This document shows, piece by piece, positions 33,843-43,279 of a stretch of 64,000 nucleotides of DNA; position 1 is the stretch's first letter, and the number at the start of each line of letters is the position of its first letter. The notes under the pieces were generated by a model, which did no database searches, was not told the DNA's origin, and saw nothing but the letters and a program-made list of their open reading frames with translations. A program made the position numbers and the translations under genes. Source of the DNA: DATMRF01 sp035566435 (lineage in GTDB: Bacteria > Verrucomicrobiota > Verrucomicrobiia > Limisphaerales > UBA8199). The DNA lies in assembly GCA_035566435.1 (NCBI GenBank), contig DATMRF010000022.1, forward strand, positions 67,563 to 131,562. Direction: 5' to 3'.

Positions 33843-34769
33843 ATGAACTTATACAAAGAATTAGTCCGGTTTCCCTCTCTGGGCGATGAGTTGGTGGGCA
33901 CCTTGTTCCTGCCGCGCGTGGACCACCCGATCCCAGCGCTAATCATCTGCCATGGGGCCGGTGAGTTCAAAGAGAATTATTTCGAGATGTGCGAACATCT
34001 CGCTCAGCGGGGGCTGGCGTCTTTGGCGATCGACATGCACGGACATGGAGAGAGCGGAGGCGAGCGGTTTTATGTGGACATCCGGCAATGGGTGGCGGAC
34101 ATCCAGGCGGCTATCGATTTCCTGCTCACGCGCCCGGAGGTGGATGGCAGCCGGATTGGTGCTTTCGGTTTATCCTCGGGCGGCACCGCGGTACTCGAAG
34201 CTGGCATGGTCGAGCCGAGGCTAAAGGTGCTGATCGGCCTGGATGCCACCGTTCGCAATTCACTGCCCTTCGTCGAAACCGCAATCTTCAAACTCCTCGT
34301 CGGCGTGGGCAAAATGAAGCGCCGATTAACCGGACGCGATTTCCGTGTGCCTTTGGCGAAGTTCCCCGGCGGGCCGAAAATGGCTTCTGATCCGGAGGTC
34401 GATCGCCGCCTCAAGTCCGATCCACACACGCTCGAGGCCTTCATGGCCTTCCCGCTGCCAGGCGCAGAGCAGGCTTTCTTCGTCGATACCATTACCCGTG
34501 TCTCCCGTATCACCGCTCCCACGCTTGTGTTGTGGGGGGAGGACGACAAACTCGATCCACCGGAGACCGGGCGGTTGTTGTGCGAAGCGCTCACGTGTAA
34601 AAAACAACTCAAAGTCATCCGTGGCAACGGCCACGTGGGGCATCTCGACCGGAACCGCGCCGAGGTATTTGCCTTGACAGCGGACTGGGTATCAGAAAAT
34701 CTGCTAAGCAATCATGCTGAACATCATTTGTCTTTCCTAGGTGGGTCGAACGCGCGTGAGAGTCATTGA
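33843..34769 (+). CDS. Alpha/beta hydrolase (serine ester/peptide hydrolase type)
   Basis: 308 residues. The oxyanion strand is PALIICHGAGEFKENYFEMC, then LAIDMHGHGESGGERFYVDI. The nucleophile elbow is AFGLSSGGTAVLE (Ser111). Acid residue lies in LVLWGEDDKLDPPETG and the His in RGNGHVGHLDRNRAE, so the catalytic triad is complete. It has the layout of small dienelactone-hydrolase/acyl-peptidase-like enzymes; the substrate is unknown. No signal peptide, so cytoplasmic. The last 29 bp overlap the next gene in another frame, suggesting co-translation with the DUF2156 protein. Confidence 0.87.
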   Translation: MNLYKELVRFPSLGDELVGTLFLPRVDHPIPALIICHGAGEFKENYFEMCEHLAQRGLASLAIDMHGHGESGGERFYVDIRQWVADIQAAIDFLLTRPEVDGSRIGAFGLSSGGTAVLEAGMVEPRLKVLIGLDATVRNSLPFVETAIFKLLVGVGKMKRRLTGRDFRVPLAKFPGGPKMASDPEVDRRLKSDPHTLEAFMAFPLPGAEQAFFVDTITRVSRITAPTLVLWGEDDKLDPPETGRLLCEALTCKKQLKVIRGNGHVGHLDRNRAEVFALTADWVSENLLSNHAEHHLSFLGGSNARESH

Positions 34770-35862
34770 AGGCGAAGCAGCCAAAAAGCTCGGGCGAGAA
34801 GAAAAATGGGAATTGTTGTCTCCGTTCCTGAGACAACATGGCAGGGCCTCTTTGGCCTACGCCACTTTGCAGGAGGGCATGGAGTACTTTATCGATGAAG
34901 CTGGTTACATCGCCTACACCACTGTCCGGCACCCGGTATTTTCTCCCAAGCCCAGGCGCATTACGCTCTCCGATCCGGTGTGCGCGCCCGAAGACCTGCC
35001 AAAGCTTATTGCCGGTTTCCTGGCGGACAACCGCCGCGCCTCCTTCGGAGTCATCTCGGAAGGTTGCGCCGAAGTGCTGCACGACCTGGGCTTCAAGGTC
35101 AATTGCATCGGCTATGAGCCCGAAATTCCCATTCAAACCTACAATACGCAAGGGAATTGGAAAGAACTGGATTTAATCAAACGCGCCCGCAACGAAGCCA
35201 AACGCGAGGCGCTGATCATTCGTGAAGAAAAGGGCGCTTCCCTCCAGAAGGAGGACCTCGCGGCAGTGTCCGCGCGCTGGATTGGGTCGAAAAAAATCAA
35301 CGACCGCGAGATCTGGCTTTACGCCCGGCGGCCCGTTTTTGACGAAGAGGAGGACGTGAGGAAATTCGTCGCCTACGACAAGGAAGGCAAGGCGATCGGC
35401 TTTGCCTTTTACGATCCAATGTATCGGGCAGGCGAGATTTATGGATATTCGGCCAATATTGTGCGTTGCGACGAGAAGCGCTATGGGCGTTTGGCCACCG
35501 CGGTTCACATGGAAGCCGTCGAACAATTTCGGACCGAGGGAAAGGAGATCCTCAGCCTCCTGCTGGCACCCTTTGTTAAATTGGAGTTGGGCAAGTACAA
35601 CGACGACTTCGGCGCCAAACTCTTCTTCCGGCTCAGCGCACGCTTCGGGAACGACATTTACAACTTCAAGGGACTCTCGTTCCACAAATCCAAGTACCGG
35701 GGTGTCGAACATCCGCTCTATTACGCCTCCAACGGCCTGATACCCAGCAATGACATTTACCTCGCGTTCGTCTCGGCTGACATCACCCGGAGCTACTTTG
35801 CCACGCTCGGACAGCTCCTCCGGGGCATGATAACTGCTGGTAGAAACGGTAAGTCCGACTAG
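34741..35862 (+). CDS. DUF2156 / MprF-C-terminal-domain-like acyl or aminoacyl transferase
   Basis: 373 residues from GTG 34741 (GTG 34756 is an alternative; AGGTGG lies upstream). Two GNAT-like halves are visible. The first contains RQHGRASLAYATLQEGMEYF and YTTVRHPVFSPKPRRITLSD. The second contains KFVAYDKEGKAIGFAFYDPM, SANIVRCDEKRYGRLATAVH and ILSLLLAPFVKLELGKYNDD. This is the pattern of the soluble domain of phosphatidylglycerol lysyltransferases and of related DUF2156 proteins in aminolipid synthesis. No transmembrane flippase part is present. Its pairing with a hydrolase hints at a lipid acyl-transfer role, which is inference. Confidence 0.72.
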   Translation: MGRTRVRVIEGEAAKKLGREEKWELLSPFLRQHGRASLAYATLQEGMEYFIDEAGYIAYTTVRHPVFSPKPRRITLSDPVCAPEDLPKLIAGFLADNRRASFGVISEGCAEVLHDLGFKVNCIGYEPEIPIQTYNTQGNWKELDLIKRARNEAKREALIIREEKGASLQKEDLAAVSARWIGSKKINDREIWLYARRPVFDEEEDVRKFVAYDKEGKAIGFAFYDPMYRAGEIYGYSANIVRCDEKRYGRLATAVHMEAVEQFRTEGKEILSLLLAPFVKLELGKYNDDFGAKLFFRLSARFGNDIYNFKGLSFHKSKYRGVEHPLYYASNGLIPSNDIYLAFVSADITRSYFATLGQLLRGMITAGRNGKSD

Positions 35863-35928
35863 CCTCACGCAGGAAGTCCGGACGGCGGCGGGCTCGCTCA
35901 GCCGCGCGCAAGGTTTTTCGGAAGTTTT

Positions 35929-37362
35929 ATGAGAGCAAAACAACTATACGCTACTGTACTGGGGTTGTGGCTGGCCGCCCTCGGCGTCGCCAGTACGCTT
36001 GCTCAGGATAACTCGGCACCGCCCAAATCGGACTTCCGTCAATTTCTTGAACGCGATTACCTCTTCGGCGATTGGGGCGGCTTGCGAACTGACCTCTCGC
36101 ACCACGGCGTGGATTTCGAATTCTTTTACGGCGGGTCTTTTCCAGACAACCTGGCCGGCGGCGCCCGCCGCGGAGGCCTGTACGAAGGCGCACTGCTAAT
36201 GATGCTCGACCTGGACTCCGAAAAGCTGGTCGGTTATGAGGGCGGCTCGGTCCATGTCAGCTCGCTCTGGCTCAGTGGGGAGAAGCCCTTCTCAACGCAC
36301 AATGACGGCACTCCTGCCTTCGTCGGGGACCTGAACAAGGTCAATCTGCTCGACTTCCCCAATGCGCTCCGGCTCTGGGAACTCTGGTATCAGCAAAAGT
36401 TCCTCGCAGGCAAACTCGCGTTTAAATTCGGCGAACTCTCCATCGATCGAGATTTCATCGTGCCTGACTTATATACGTCGCTGGGTTCGGTCACACTCAT
36501 CAACCAAACATTTTTTTATCCCACGCTGGCGTTCGACGTGTATGACATTCCTGGCCTACCCGCCCGTCACCACGGACTGGCCTCGACCCCCAACGCTGCC
36601 CCGGGAGCGCTGTTACGCTATAACCCGGTCCCGCAGGCGTACGTCCAGGCGGCGGTCTATGGCGGTGACCCGGACCAGACCTATTCAGGGACGCGCTTTA
36701 ACCTGAGTGAGTCCGAAGCCGCGTTGGCGTATTTTGAAATCGGTTACCACTTTAACTCGCAAACCAATCAGCCCGGCCTGGAAGGCAGCTATAAGCTCGG
36801 CGGCTATTATCACACTGGGAGTTTCGTGGACATTTACGACGGCGTGACGGCAGCGTTCCTGTCGGGAGCCGGCCTTCCCGCTCCGCCGGTGCCAGACCAC
36901 AAGGGTAATTATGGAATCTATTTCCTGGCGGAGCAGCAGCTCTTCCGCGAAACTGACAAAAGTGATCCGGCCAAACAGGGATTGTTGGGTTTCTTCCGCG
37001 TCGGGGCCGCGCCTGCGGATCGGAACCTGGCGCAACTGGGCATCGACGGCGGGCTAGTTTATAAGGGTCTTATTCCGAACAGAGATTGGGACACCATCGC
37101 CTTCGGGGCATCCTATCTGCAGATGAGCGATGATATCCGCCACGCCCAGCGGGATGCCAATGCAACGGCGCTCGCGTTCGGAGCGCCACCACCCTTTCCA
37201 CAACTTGCCGATTACGAAACCGTGCTGGAGGTCAGCTACAAAGCGCAACTGACGGCCTGGTGGACACTCCAGCCGAGCCTTCAGCGTGTGTTTCACCCGG
37301 GAGGTTCGGCGGCCATCCCGGATGCCACGGTCTTCATTCTCCAAACCACTCTTCGCTTCTGA
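35929..37362 (+). CDS. OprB-family carbohydrate-selective porin
   Basis: 477 residues. Signal peptide MRAKQLYATVLGLWLAALGV ASTLAQ, then the OprB opening DYLFGDWGGLRTDLSHHGVD and FEFFYGGSFPDNLAGG. Alternating beta strands run to the C-terminal LQRVFHPGGSAAIPDATVFI LQTTLRF, ending in Phe as outer-membrane barrels do. LWELWYQQKFLAGKLAFKFG and GGYYHTGSFVDIYDG are family strands. It would let sugars or other small solutes through the outer membrane. GGAAG lies 5 bp upstream of ATG. No sugar-metabolism genes are adjacent. Confidence 0.9.
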   Translation: MRAKQLYATVLGLWLAALGVASTLAQDNSAPPKSDFRQFLERDYLFGDWGGLRTDLSHHGVDFEFFYGGSFPDNLAGGARRGGLYEGALLMMLDLDSEKLVGYEGGSVHVSSLWLSGEKPFSTHNDGTPAFVGDLNKVNLLDFPNALRLWELWYQQKFLAGKLAFKFGELSIDRDFIVPDLYTSLGSVTLINQTFFYPTLAFDVYDIPGLPARHHGLASTPNAAPGALLRYNPVPQAYVQAAVYGGDPDQTYSGTRFNLSESEAALAYFEIGYHFNSQTNQPGLEGSYKLGGYYHTGSFVDIYDGVTAAFLSGAGLPAPPVPDHKGNYGIYFLAEQQLFRETDKSDPAKQGLLGFFRVGAAPADRNLAQLGIDGGLVYKGLIPNRDWDTIAFGASYLQMSDDIRHAQRDANATALAFGAPPPFPQLADYETVLEVSYKAQLTAWWTLQPSLQRVFHPGGSAAIPDATVFILQTTLRF

Positions 37363-37880
37363 ATGAAAAGGGGCTACCGTATCGATGTCATTTGAGGTAT
37401 TCTTGCCTCTCACGAACGGCTTGCGAAGCAGTCCCAGCGTTTGCAGCCAAATGACCAGTTTTACAGGCTGAGGAACGGCTCGTTCGCCTCCCACAACCAC
37501 CCCCGGCGCACGCTGCTGGAACCGATGTTCTGCCTTCAAGCGAGACCTTTAACTCAAAGACCTGTCTCAAGTCGAGACAGTTTGCCTTCGCACAAGGGCA
37601 CTTGCGCAGTCGTTCCACGGCCGGGCATACCGCATCCCTGGGCGAGTCAAAGCGGGTTGGTTTTTCTGACCAAAGCCAGTGCCGGCACCAGAACGAATGG
37701 ACGGAAGGCCAGCTCCTATGCAGCAGGAGCAAAGCGCCGATGGCCAGCAATTTGCTCTGTTCTTAGCCTCGGAATCGACTATAAACTGACCAAACGAACG
37801 TGGCGTTGTCCTAGCCGGCACCCCCGGCGCGATTTGGAAAGACAGTACGCGAGACGACGTCCACGCCCGCACGAAGTGCT
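37363..37880. other. Non-coding gap before the signalling island
   Basis: About 520 bp. The only clear structure is a perfect palindrome CTGTCTC-AAGTC-GAGACAG at 37562-37580, possibly an operator. Open frames across the gap have no domain or leader. Confidence 0.5.
37562..37580. promoter_or_regulatory. Palindrome upstream of the signalling island
   Basis: Seven-base perfect arms around a 5-nt spacer, 300 bp before the methyltransferase start. Binding by a dimeric regulator is possible, but there is no direct evidence. Confidence 0.3.
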
Positions 37881-39338
37881 ATGGCGACTACTCTGACAGC
37901 AGAACAAAAATCAGAAATCAAAGGCAGCTTTGTGACCTTCCAGACCAGCCAGGGGACAGAACTCCGCGCTGGTTTGCTGCGCTTGACGCGCCACTCGGCG
38001 GCGTTCGAGGTGTACAACCCGGCTTTGGTGATGAGGATGTCAGACGTGCTTGAAAACTTCAAGGTCATCGCCGGCAAGCGCACGCTGTACTCGGGTCGCG
38101 CGCTGGTCAGCAGCCTGGTGAACACCGGCACACTGGTGGTTTGCGAGGTGAAATTGGAAGAATCGGGCCTGAGCATAACGCCATTAAATGCGTCGGTGGA
38201 AACGGAAGCCGCGCTCCGGGATTCATTCGCTGAGTTCCTGGCAGAATGGCAAACCAGCTACCGCGTTCGCTCCGAATTCAAGGATGTGATGGGCGACATG
38301 CAGGGCTTCCTGACCGACCTCCGACTCTGGCTCGAACAGGTCGAACTGGAAATACGCTCATCACCCTCGGGGAGCCGCCAGCAGTTGGAGCGAAAGGTGG
38401 TCGAGGAGTTGGCGGACCCGATTGTGCGCGCGATTGATAGTTTCATCGAGCGTTTTGAGCTAATCGCCGGCGAAGTCGAAGAGGAACTGCAACCAGTGCA
38501 CCGCGCTTATCTGCGCCGCCAGTTGCACCCGCTGGTGCTCTGTTCGCCCTTCGCCTACCGGGCCTTCTACAAACCTCTCGGCTATGCGGGCGACTACGAA
38601 CTGGTGGACATGATGATGCGCTCCCCGGTCGAGGGCAGCACCTTATTCGCAAAAGTCCTGAATGTGTGGCTGCTGGGCCAGGCGCCGGCGCGGGCGCATC
38701 GCAACCGGGTCCAGTACCTCGCCCGCAAGCTGCTCCAAGAGACCGCGCGGGTGCGCTCCCGCGGGCGCCGTTTGCGGGTTTACGACCTAGGATGCGGTCC
38801 CGCCGCCGAAATCCAGCATTTTCTGGCCGAAGGGCCGATCTGCGACCAGGTCAATTTTACGCTTCTTGATTTCAACGAAGAAACCCTGGCGCACGCTCGC
38901 ACTACCCTTGAGGGACTCAAACGCGCTCATGGGCGCGCCACCTCCCTGCACTTCATCAAGCGGTCCGTTCAACAGCTCCTCAAAGACGCGGCGCGCTCGG
39001 TTTCCCTGACATCTGAAACCGGCTATGATTTCATTTATTGCGCCGGTTTGTTTGATTACCTTTCCACCGCCGTCTGCAAACGATTGATGAACGTCTTCTA
39101 CGAGATGCTGGCGCCCGGCGGGCTGCTGGTGGCGACCAATGTCAGCGACGCGATGAATGACTCCCGCCCGTTCCGGCATTCGATGGAATACATCCTGGAC
39201 TGGCATCTCATCTATCGCGATGGCGTGGGCGTGGGCGCGTTTGCCCCGGACGCCGCGCCCCCGGATGCCTGCACCGTCCTTGCCGAGGACACCAGCGTGA
39301 ACATCTTCATCGAGGTGAGAAAGCCCGAGCATGGCTGA
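37881..39338 (+). CDS. PhcB-like SAM-dependent methyltransferase with N-terminal PilZ-like domain
   Basis: 485 residues. Residues ~10-100 (GSFVTFQTSQGTELRAGLLR, LTRHSAAFEVYNP, LVSSLVNTGTLVVCEVKLEE) look like a PilZ-type beta barrel. After a helical linker comes SPFAYRAFYKPLGYAGDYEL, then the methyltransferase: RRLRVYDLGCGPAAEIQHFL (motif I near 301-306), VNFTLLDFNEETLAHARTTL, YDFIYCAGLFDYLSTAVCKR and MLAPGGLLVATNVSDAMND. This architecture is that of proteins annotated as extracellular-factor (3-hydroxypalmitate methyl ester) synthases related to Ralstonia PhcB, which methylate a 3-hydroxy fatty acid to make a quorum-sensing signal. The next gene overlaps by 8 bp and is a six-TM hybrid kinase, as PhcS is. 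Signal identity is inference. Confidence 0.7.
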   Translation: MATTLTAEQKSEIKGSFVTFQTSQGTELRAGLLRLTRHSAAFEVYNPALVMRMSDVLENFKVIAGKRTLYSGRALVSSLVNTGTLVVCEVKLEESGLSITPLNASVETEAALRDSFAEFLAEWQTSYRVRSEFKDVMGDMQGFLTDLRLWLEQVELEIRSSPSGSRQQLERKVVEELADPIVRAIDSFIERFELIAGEVEEELQPVHRAYLRRQLHPLVLCSPFAYRAFYKPLGYAGDYELVDMMMRSPVEGSTLFAKVLNVWLLGQAPARAHRNRVQYLARKLLQETARVRSRGRRLRVYDLGCGPAAEIQHFLAEGPICDQVNFTLLDFNEETLAHARTTLEGLKRAHGRATSLHFIKRSVQQLLKDAARSVSLTSETGYDFIYCAGLFDYLSTAVCKRLMNVFYEMLAPGGLLVATNVSDAMNDSRPFRHSMEYILDWHLIYRDGVGVGAFAPDAAPPDACTVLAEDTSVNIFIEVRKPEHG

Positions 39339-41988
39339 CAGCTTTTCCAACTCCGAAGCCATCCGGCGGGCGTTTCTCGAGTACGACCGCAAGGTCATAT
39401 TGAACAACATACAGGTCGGCTGCGCCATCGGGGCGATCCTGATGCCGGTGGGAGTAATCCTGGACTTTTGCGTCTTTCGCCAGCAGCCCGCGGTTGTTTG
39501 GCGGTTCCTCGAGCTCCGGATGTTATGTTCGCTGCTGATCGGCATTTTTTGGGCGGTCGTCATTACACCCTTCGGCAAGAGGCACCCGCGGAAACTCGGA
39601 ATCACACTGGCCATGTTCCCGACATTTTTCATGTCCTGGATGATCGTTGAGCAGGGCGGCTCGCAATCTCATTACTACGCGGGTTTGAATGTGGTGCTGC
39701 TGGTTATCGGCTTCGTGCTCTATTGGACCTTTTTTGAAAGCTTCGTTGCCGTGGTACTGGTCATTCTGATGTACGTCGGCGCTTGCCTGCTCCATGGGGA
39801 TCTTCGCTATGAGGAGCTTGAAAACAACCTTTACTTTCTCATCATCACCGGGGTCATCGTAATGACCGGCAGCTACGTCCATAGCAAGTACCGGTTTCGC
39901 GAGTTTGCGTTGCGCTACGAACTGGATCGCAGCCGCGCCGCTCTGGAGGAAAGCAACCAGAAGCTGATGGAACTGGACCAGATCAAGAGCCGTTTTTTTG
40001 CCAATATCAGCCATGAATTGCGCACGCCCCTCACCCTGTTGATCGCCCCGCTCGAAGCCTTGCTGCACCGGTTCAACCTCGACCACGAAACCAAGGATTT
40101 GCTGGCCACCATGCATTCCAACGGTATGCGCCTCCTCAAGCTCATTAACGACCTCTTGGACCTGGTCCGACTTGAGTCGGGCCGCATGGAGGTCAAACGC
40201 GAACCGCTGGCGGTTGGCGCGTTCCTGAAAGGTCTCGCCAGCGCCGCCCGCCAGGTCGCCGATGACAAGCGCTTGCGGCTGGAGACCTTTGTCGATCCCG
40301 CTCTGGACGCCGTGCTGGCCGACCGCGACAAACTCGAAAAGATCGTTCTGAACCTGGCCTTCAATGCGCTGAAATTCACGCCCGCCGGCGGCCGCGTGGA
40401 ATTGCGGGCCGAAAAGCAGGGCGAAGAGTTCGTATTGATCGTCGCCGATACCGGCATGGGCATTTCCGAGAAGAACCTGGCGCACATCTTCGATCGATTT
40501 TGGCAGGCGGATGGGGCCTCCAATCGCAAGTTCCAGGGCGTCGGCATTGGGCTGGCCCTGGTCAAAGAGCTGGTGGAAATCCAGGGCGGCCGGGTCATCG
40601 TCGAGAGTCAGGAAGGCAAAGGCACCACTTTCACGGTCAGGCTGCCCTACCAACCGGCGCAATCGTCCCAGAAGCAGGACGCGCACGAAGCCCAGCCGGA
40701 TGCCCCGGCGGTCACCGAAGGCGGTGGCACCGTTGCGTCCGAGGAATGGCTGGCGAATTTGTACCGACGCGCCGAGCTGTTTCCGGCCCTTACCCCGGTC
40801 CAGGAATCGTTGCGCCCGGTTGAAACGTCACGCAACGGCAACCAGCCGACGATCCTGGTCGCCGACGACGAGCCGGACATGCTGCGGTTCCTGAAATCGC
40901 AGCTAAGCCGGCAGTATCATGTATTGGAAGCTGTCGATGGCCAGCAGGCCATCGAGAAAGCGACGCAGTTCCTGCCGGACATGATCCTGCTGGACATGAT
41001 GATGCCCGAGAAGGATGGCTTGCAGGCCTGCCGCGAGATTCGCGAGCACACCTCCACCCAAAGCATCCCGATCGTGCTGCTCACCGCTCGCGCCGACGAA
41101 GAAACCAAATTGGCGGCCCTTTCGGCCGGTGCCAGCGATTTCCTCGCCAAGCCCTTTTCCTCCACGGAACTCCATGTCCGCATCAAGAATCTGATCGAAT
41201 CTCATCAATACCAACGGAAACTCTCGAAACAAAACCTGGTGCTGGAGTCCACTATCGACCAGCTCAAAGACACCGAAACGCAACTGGTGCAGTCCGAAAA
41301 GCTCGCATCGCTGGGCCGCATGAGCGCTGGCATCATTCACGAAATTAACAACCCGCTGAACTTCGCCAGCACCGGGCTGTTCACGCTCCGCAACAAAGGC
41401 AAGTCTCTCCCCGCGGAACAACGGCAGGATTACGAGGAGGTGCTCCACGATGTCGAGGACGGGCTCGCGCGCGTCAAAAACATCGTTTCCGATCTGCGCA
41501 TGTTTTCGCATCCGGAAACCGACAGCCGCGACCAGGTGGAAGTTGCGGAAGTGGTCGCCGCTTCGCTACGGTTCACCAGCCAGGAGTGGAAGGATAAAGT
41601 GCAAATCGAGCAAAAGCTGGCCGAGCACCAGACCATCTGGGCCAATAAAAACAAGCTGATCCACGTGCTCGTCAACCTGCTGCAAAACTCCCTCGATGCC
41701 CTGAAGGGAAAAACCTTCAGCCAGGAACAACCCACCATCTGGATCGAGGGACGCCTCGAAGGCGCCAGGAGCATCCTGGTCTGCCGCGACAATGGCCAGG
41801 GGATCGACGCTGAGCATTTGGACAAGATTTTCGACCCGTTCTTCACCACCAAAGAGGTGGGCGAAGGCATGGGCCTGGGCCTGGCCATTTGTTACCGCAT
41901 CATCCAGGACTACGATGGGCGCATCTCGGTTCGCACGGAGCCGGGCAAGTTCTGCGAGTTTACGCTGGAGTTTCCAGCGAAGGGATGA
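39331..41988 (+). CDS. Six-TM hybrid sensor histidine kinase (PhcS/CqsS/LqsS-like input)
   Basis: 885 residues. The N-terminus has about six membrane helices within residues 25-195 (e.g. VGCAIGAILMPVGVILDF, LGITLAMFPTFFMSWMIV, VVLLVIGFVLYWTFFESFVA, LYFLIITGVIVMTGSYV) without a large periplasmic domain. That is typical of kinases that sense membrane-soluble autoinducers. A coiled linker leads to kinase core 1 (RFFANISHELRTPLTLLIAP, His228; ADTGMGISEKNLAHIFDRFW). A receiver follows (MILLDMMMPEKDG, Asp555; VLLTARADEETKLAALSAGA), then a second kinase core (GRMSAGIIHEINNPLNFAST, His670; CRDNGQGIDAEHLDKIFDPF and GMGLGLAICYRIIQ). It overlaps the methyltransferase gene by 8 bp. It has two kinase cores and no DNA-binding domain. 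Confidence 0.9.
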   Translation: MADSFSNSEAIRRAFLEYDRKVILNNIQVGCAIGAILMPVGVILDFCVFRQQPAVVWRFLELRMLCSLLIGIFWAVVITPFGKRHPRKLGITLAMFPTFFMSWMIVEQGGSQSHYYAGLNVVLLVIGFVLYWTFFESFVAVVLVILMYVGACLLHGDLRYEELENNLYFLIITGVIVMTGSYVHSKYRFREFALRYELDRSRAALEESNQKLMELDQIKSRFFANISHELRTPLTLLIAPLEALLHRFNLDHETKDLLATMHSNGMRLLKLINDLLDLVRLESGRMEVKREPLAVGAFLKGLASAARQVADDKRLRLETFVDPALDAVLADRDKLEKIVLNLAFNALKFTPAGGRVELRAEKQGEEFVLIVADTGMGISEKNLAHIFDRFWQADGASNRKFQGVGIGLALVKELVEIQGGRVIVESQEGKGTTFTVRLPYQPAQSSQKQDAHEAQPDAPAVTEGGGTVASEEWLANLYRRAELFPALTPVQESLRPVETSRNGNQPTILVADDEPDMLRFLKSQLSRQYHVLEAVDGQQAIEKATQFLPDMILLDMMMPEKDGLQACREIREHTSTQSIPIVLLTARADEETKLAALSAGASDFLAKPFSSTELHVRIKNLIESHQYQRKLSKQNLVLESTIDQLKDTETQLVQSEKLASLGRMSAGIIHEINNPLNFASTGLFTLRNKGKSLPAEQRQDYEEVLHDVEDGLARVKNIVSDLRMFSHPETDSRDQVEVAEVVAASLRFTSQEWKDKVQIEQKLAEHQTIWANKNKLIHVLVNLLQNSLDALKGKTFSQEQPTIWIEGRLEGARSILVCRDNGQGIDAEHLDKIFDPFFTTKEVGEGMGLGLAICYRIIQDYDGRISVRTEPGKFCEFTLEFPAKG

Positions 41989-42010
41989 CATTCATAAGGA
42001 CCGAAGCCGC

Positions 42011-43279
42011 ATGGAAAGCTTTTACGACTACAAAAAATTCACGATTCTCTACGTAGATGACGAGGAGAAATCGCTCAAGTACTTCGTCCGCGCGTTCGAG
42101 GAACAGTTTCGCATCCTGACCGCCACCAACGCGCAGGAGGGGCTTAAGCTTCTGGAGCAGCACCCGGACGACATCGGCCTCCTGATGACCGACCAGCGCA
42201 TGCCCGGCGAAAAAGGCGTCTGGCTGCTCGAACGCGCCCGCCAGCTTCGCCCCCGCATCATCCGCATTCTCGCCACGGCCTTCGCAGACATGGACGCCGC
42301 GATCGCCGCCGTGAACACCGGCGCCATCTATAAATACGTGACCAAACCCTGGGATCCCCCCCAGCTCGAAAACACCCTCAAACGCGGGCTGGAGTTTTTC
42401 ATGGTCCAGCGCGAACGCGATCACCTTCTGCGCGAAAAAATGTCCGTGCTGCACAACATGATGATCGCCGACCGGATCGTCAGCCTCGGCCTGCTGGCAG
42501 CCGGCCTGAGCCACCACATCCGCAACGCCCTCGTCGCCGTCAAAACCTTTCTGGATTTGGCCCCGGCCAAGATGGAAGAAGAAAAAATCGACTTGAACGG
42601 CCTCCGCAACCCTGACTTCTGGCGCGAGTACTACCAGAACGTTCAGGCGCAGATAGAAAAAATCAACAACATGCTTAAGGACCTTTGGTCCGCTTCCGAG
42701 AAACCGACGTTCGAATTCAGCGATCAGGTCAGCTTGCGGGCGGTCGTGGGCGATACTGTGGCCAGGCTCAAAGACGGATTCGCGGCCAAGAAAATCGACG
42801 TGGAGAACCGCATCCCGGACACTCTCCCCAACTTGAACGTCGATAAACCGAAGTTTTTTCGCCTCTTCGAACTGTTGCTCAAAGACGAGATTGCCAGCCT
42901 TCCCCCCGGCAGCCGAGTCACCCTCTCCGCCCAGCTACTCGACGGCGGACCGGTGGAGAAGCGGCAGGTCCAGGTCCAGGTGAGCGACAACGGCCCGGGC
43001 CTCCCCAAAGAAGCTCTGCGACTGGTGTTTGATCCGTTTGTCGTACGCAGCGATAGCCCAATGGAATACGGCATCCACTTGATGGCCTGTTACTTTATTG
43101 TGCACCATCATGGCGGCCGCATCGAGGCAAAGAGTGAGGCAGGCCAAGGCACTACTTTTACCCTCCGCCTTCCCATCAACCCCAGCCAGGCGCCCACCGC
43201 GCTCCAGACCGACACCGATTTCCTGCAGAAAGCTCTGCTGAGCGACACTTTGTGGGAGCGGCTGATTTCCAGCGAATAA
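42011..43279 (+). CDS. Receiver-histidine kinase protein (PhcQ/PhcR-like)
   Basis: 422 residues from the ATG at 42011. The receiver has KFTILYVDDEEKSLKYFVRA, phosphoacceptor Asp61 in LLMTDQRMPGEKGVWLLE and Lys in YKYVTKPWDPPQLENTLKRG. This is the RpfG/PhcQ-type receiver without a DNA-binding domain. A kinase-like part follows: IVSLGLLAAGLSHHIRNALV with candidate His168, and an ATPase module with QVQVSDNGPGLPKEALRLVF and YGIHLMACYFIVHHHGGRIE. Its G2 glycine-rich loop is degenerate (EYGIHLMACYF), so ATP hydrolysis may be weak. It lies 22 bp after the hybrid kinase, probably the same operon. Size and layout match response-regulator kinases that follow phcB-phcS in Ralstonia; equivalence is inferred. 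Confidence 0.82.
   Translation: MESFYDYKKFTILYVDDEEKSLKYFVRAFEEQFRILTATNAQEGLKLLEQHPDDIGLLMTDQRMPGEKGVWLLERARQLRPRIIRILATAFADMDAAIAAVNTGAIYKYVTKPWDPPQLENTLKRGLEFFMVQRERDHLLREKMSVLHNMMIADRIVSLGLLAAGLSHHIRNALVAVKTFLDLAPAKMEEEKIDLNGLRNPDFWREYYQNVQAQIEKINNMLKDLWSASEKPTFEFSDQVSLRAVVGDTVARLKDGFAAKKIDVENRIPDTLPNLNVDKPKFFRLFELLLKDEIASLPPGSRVTLSAQLLDGGPVEKRQVQVQVSDNGPGLPKEALRLVFDPFVVRSDSPMEYGIHLMACYFIVHHHGGRIEAKSEAGQGTTFTLRLPINPSQAPTALQTDTDFLQKALLSDTLWERLISSE

Noticed and set aside
39523..40686. Long minus-strand open frame (387 codons) opposite the hybrid kinase
   Set aside because: It is the exact antisense shadow of a clear kinase gene in GC-rich DNA and has no domain.
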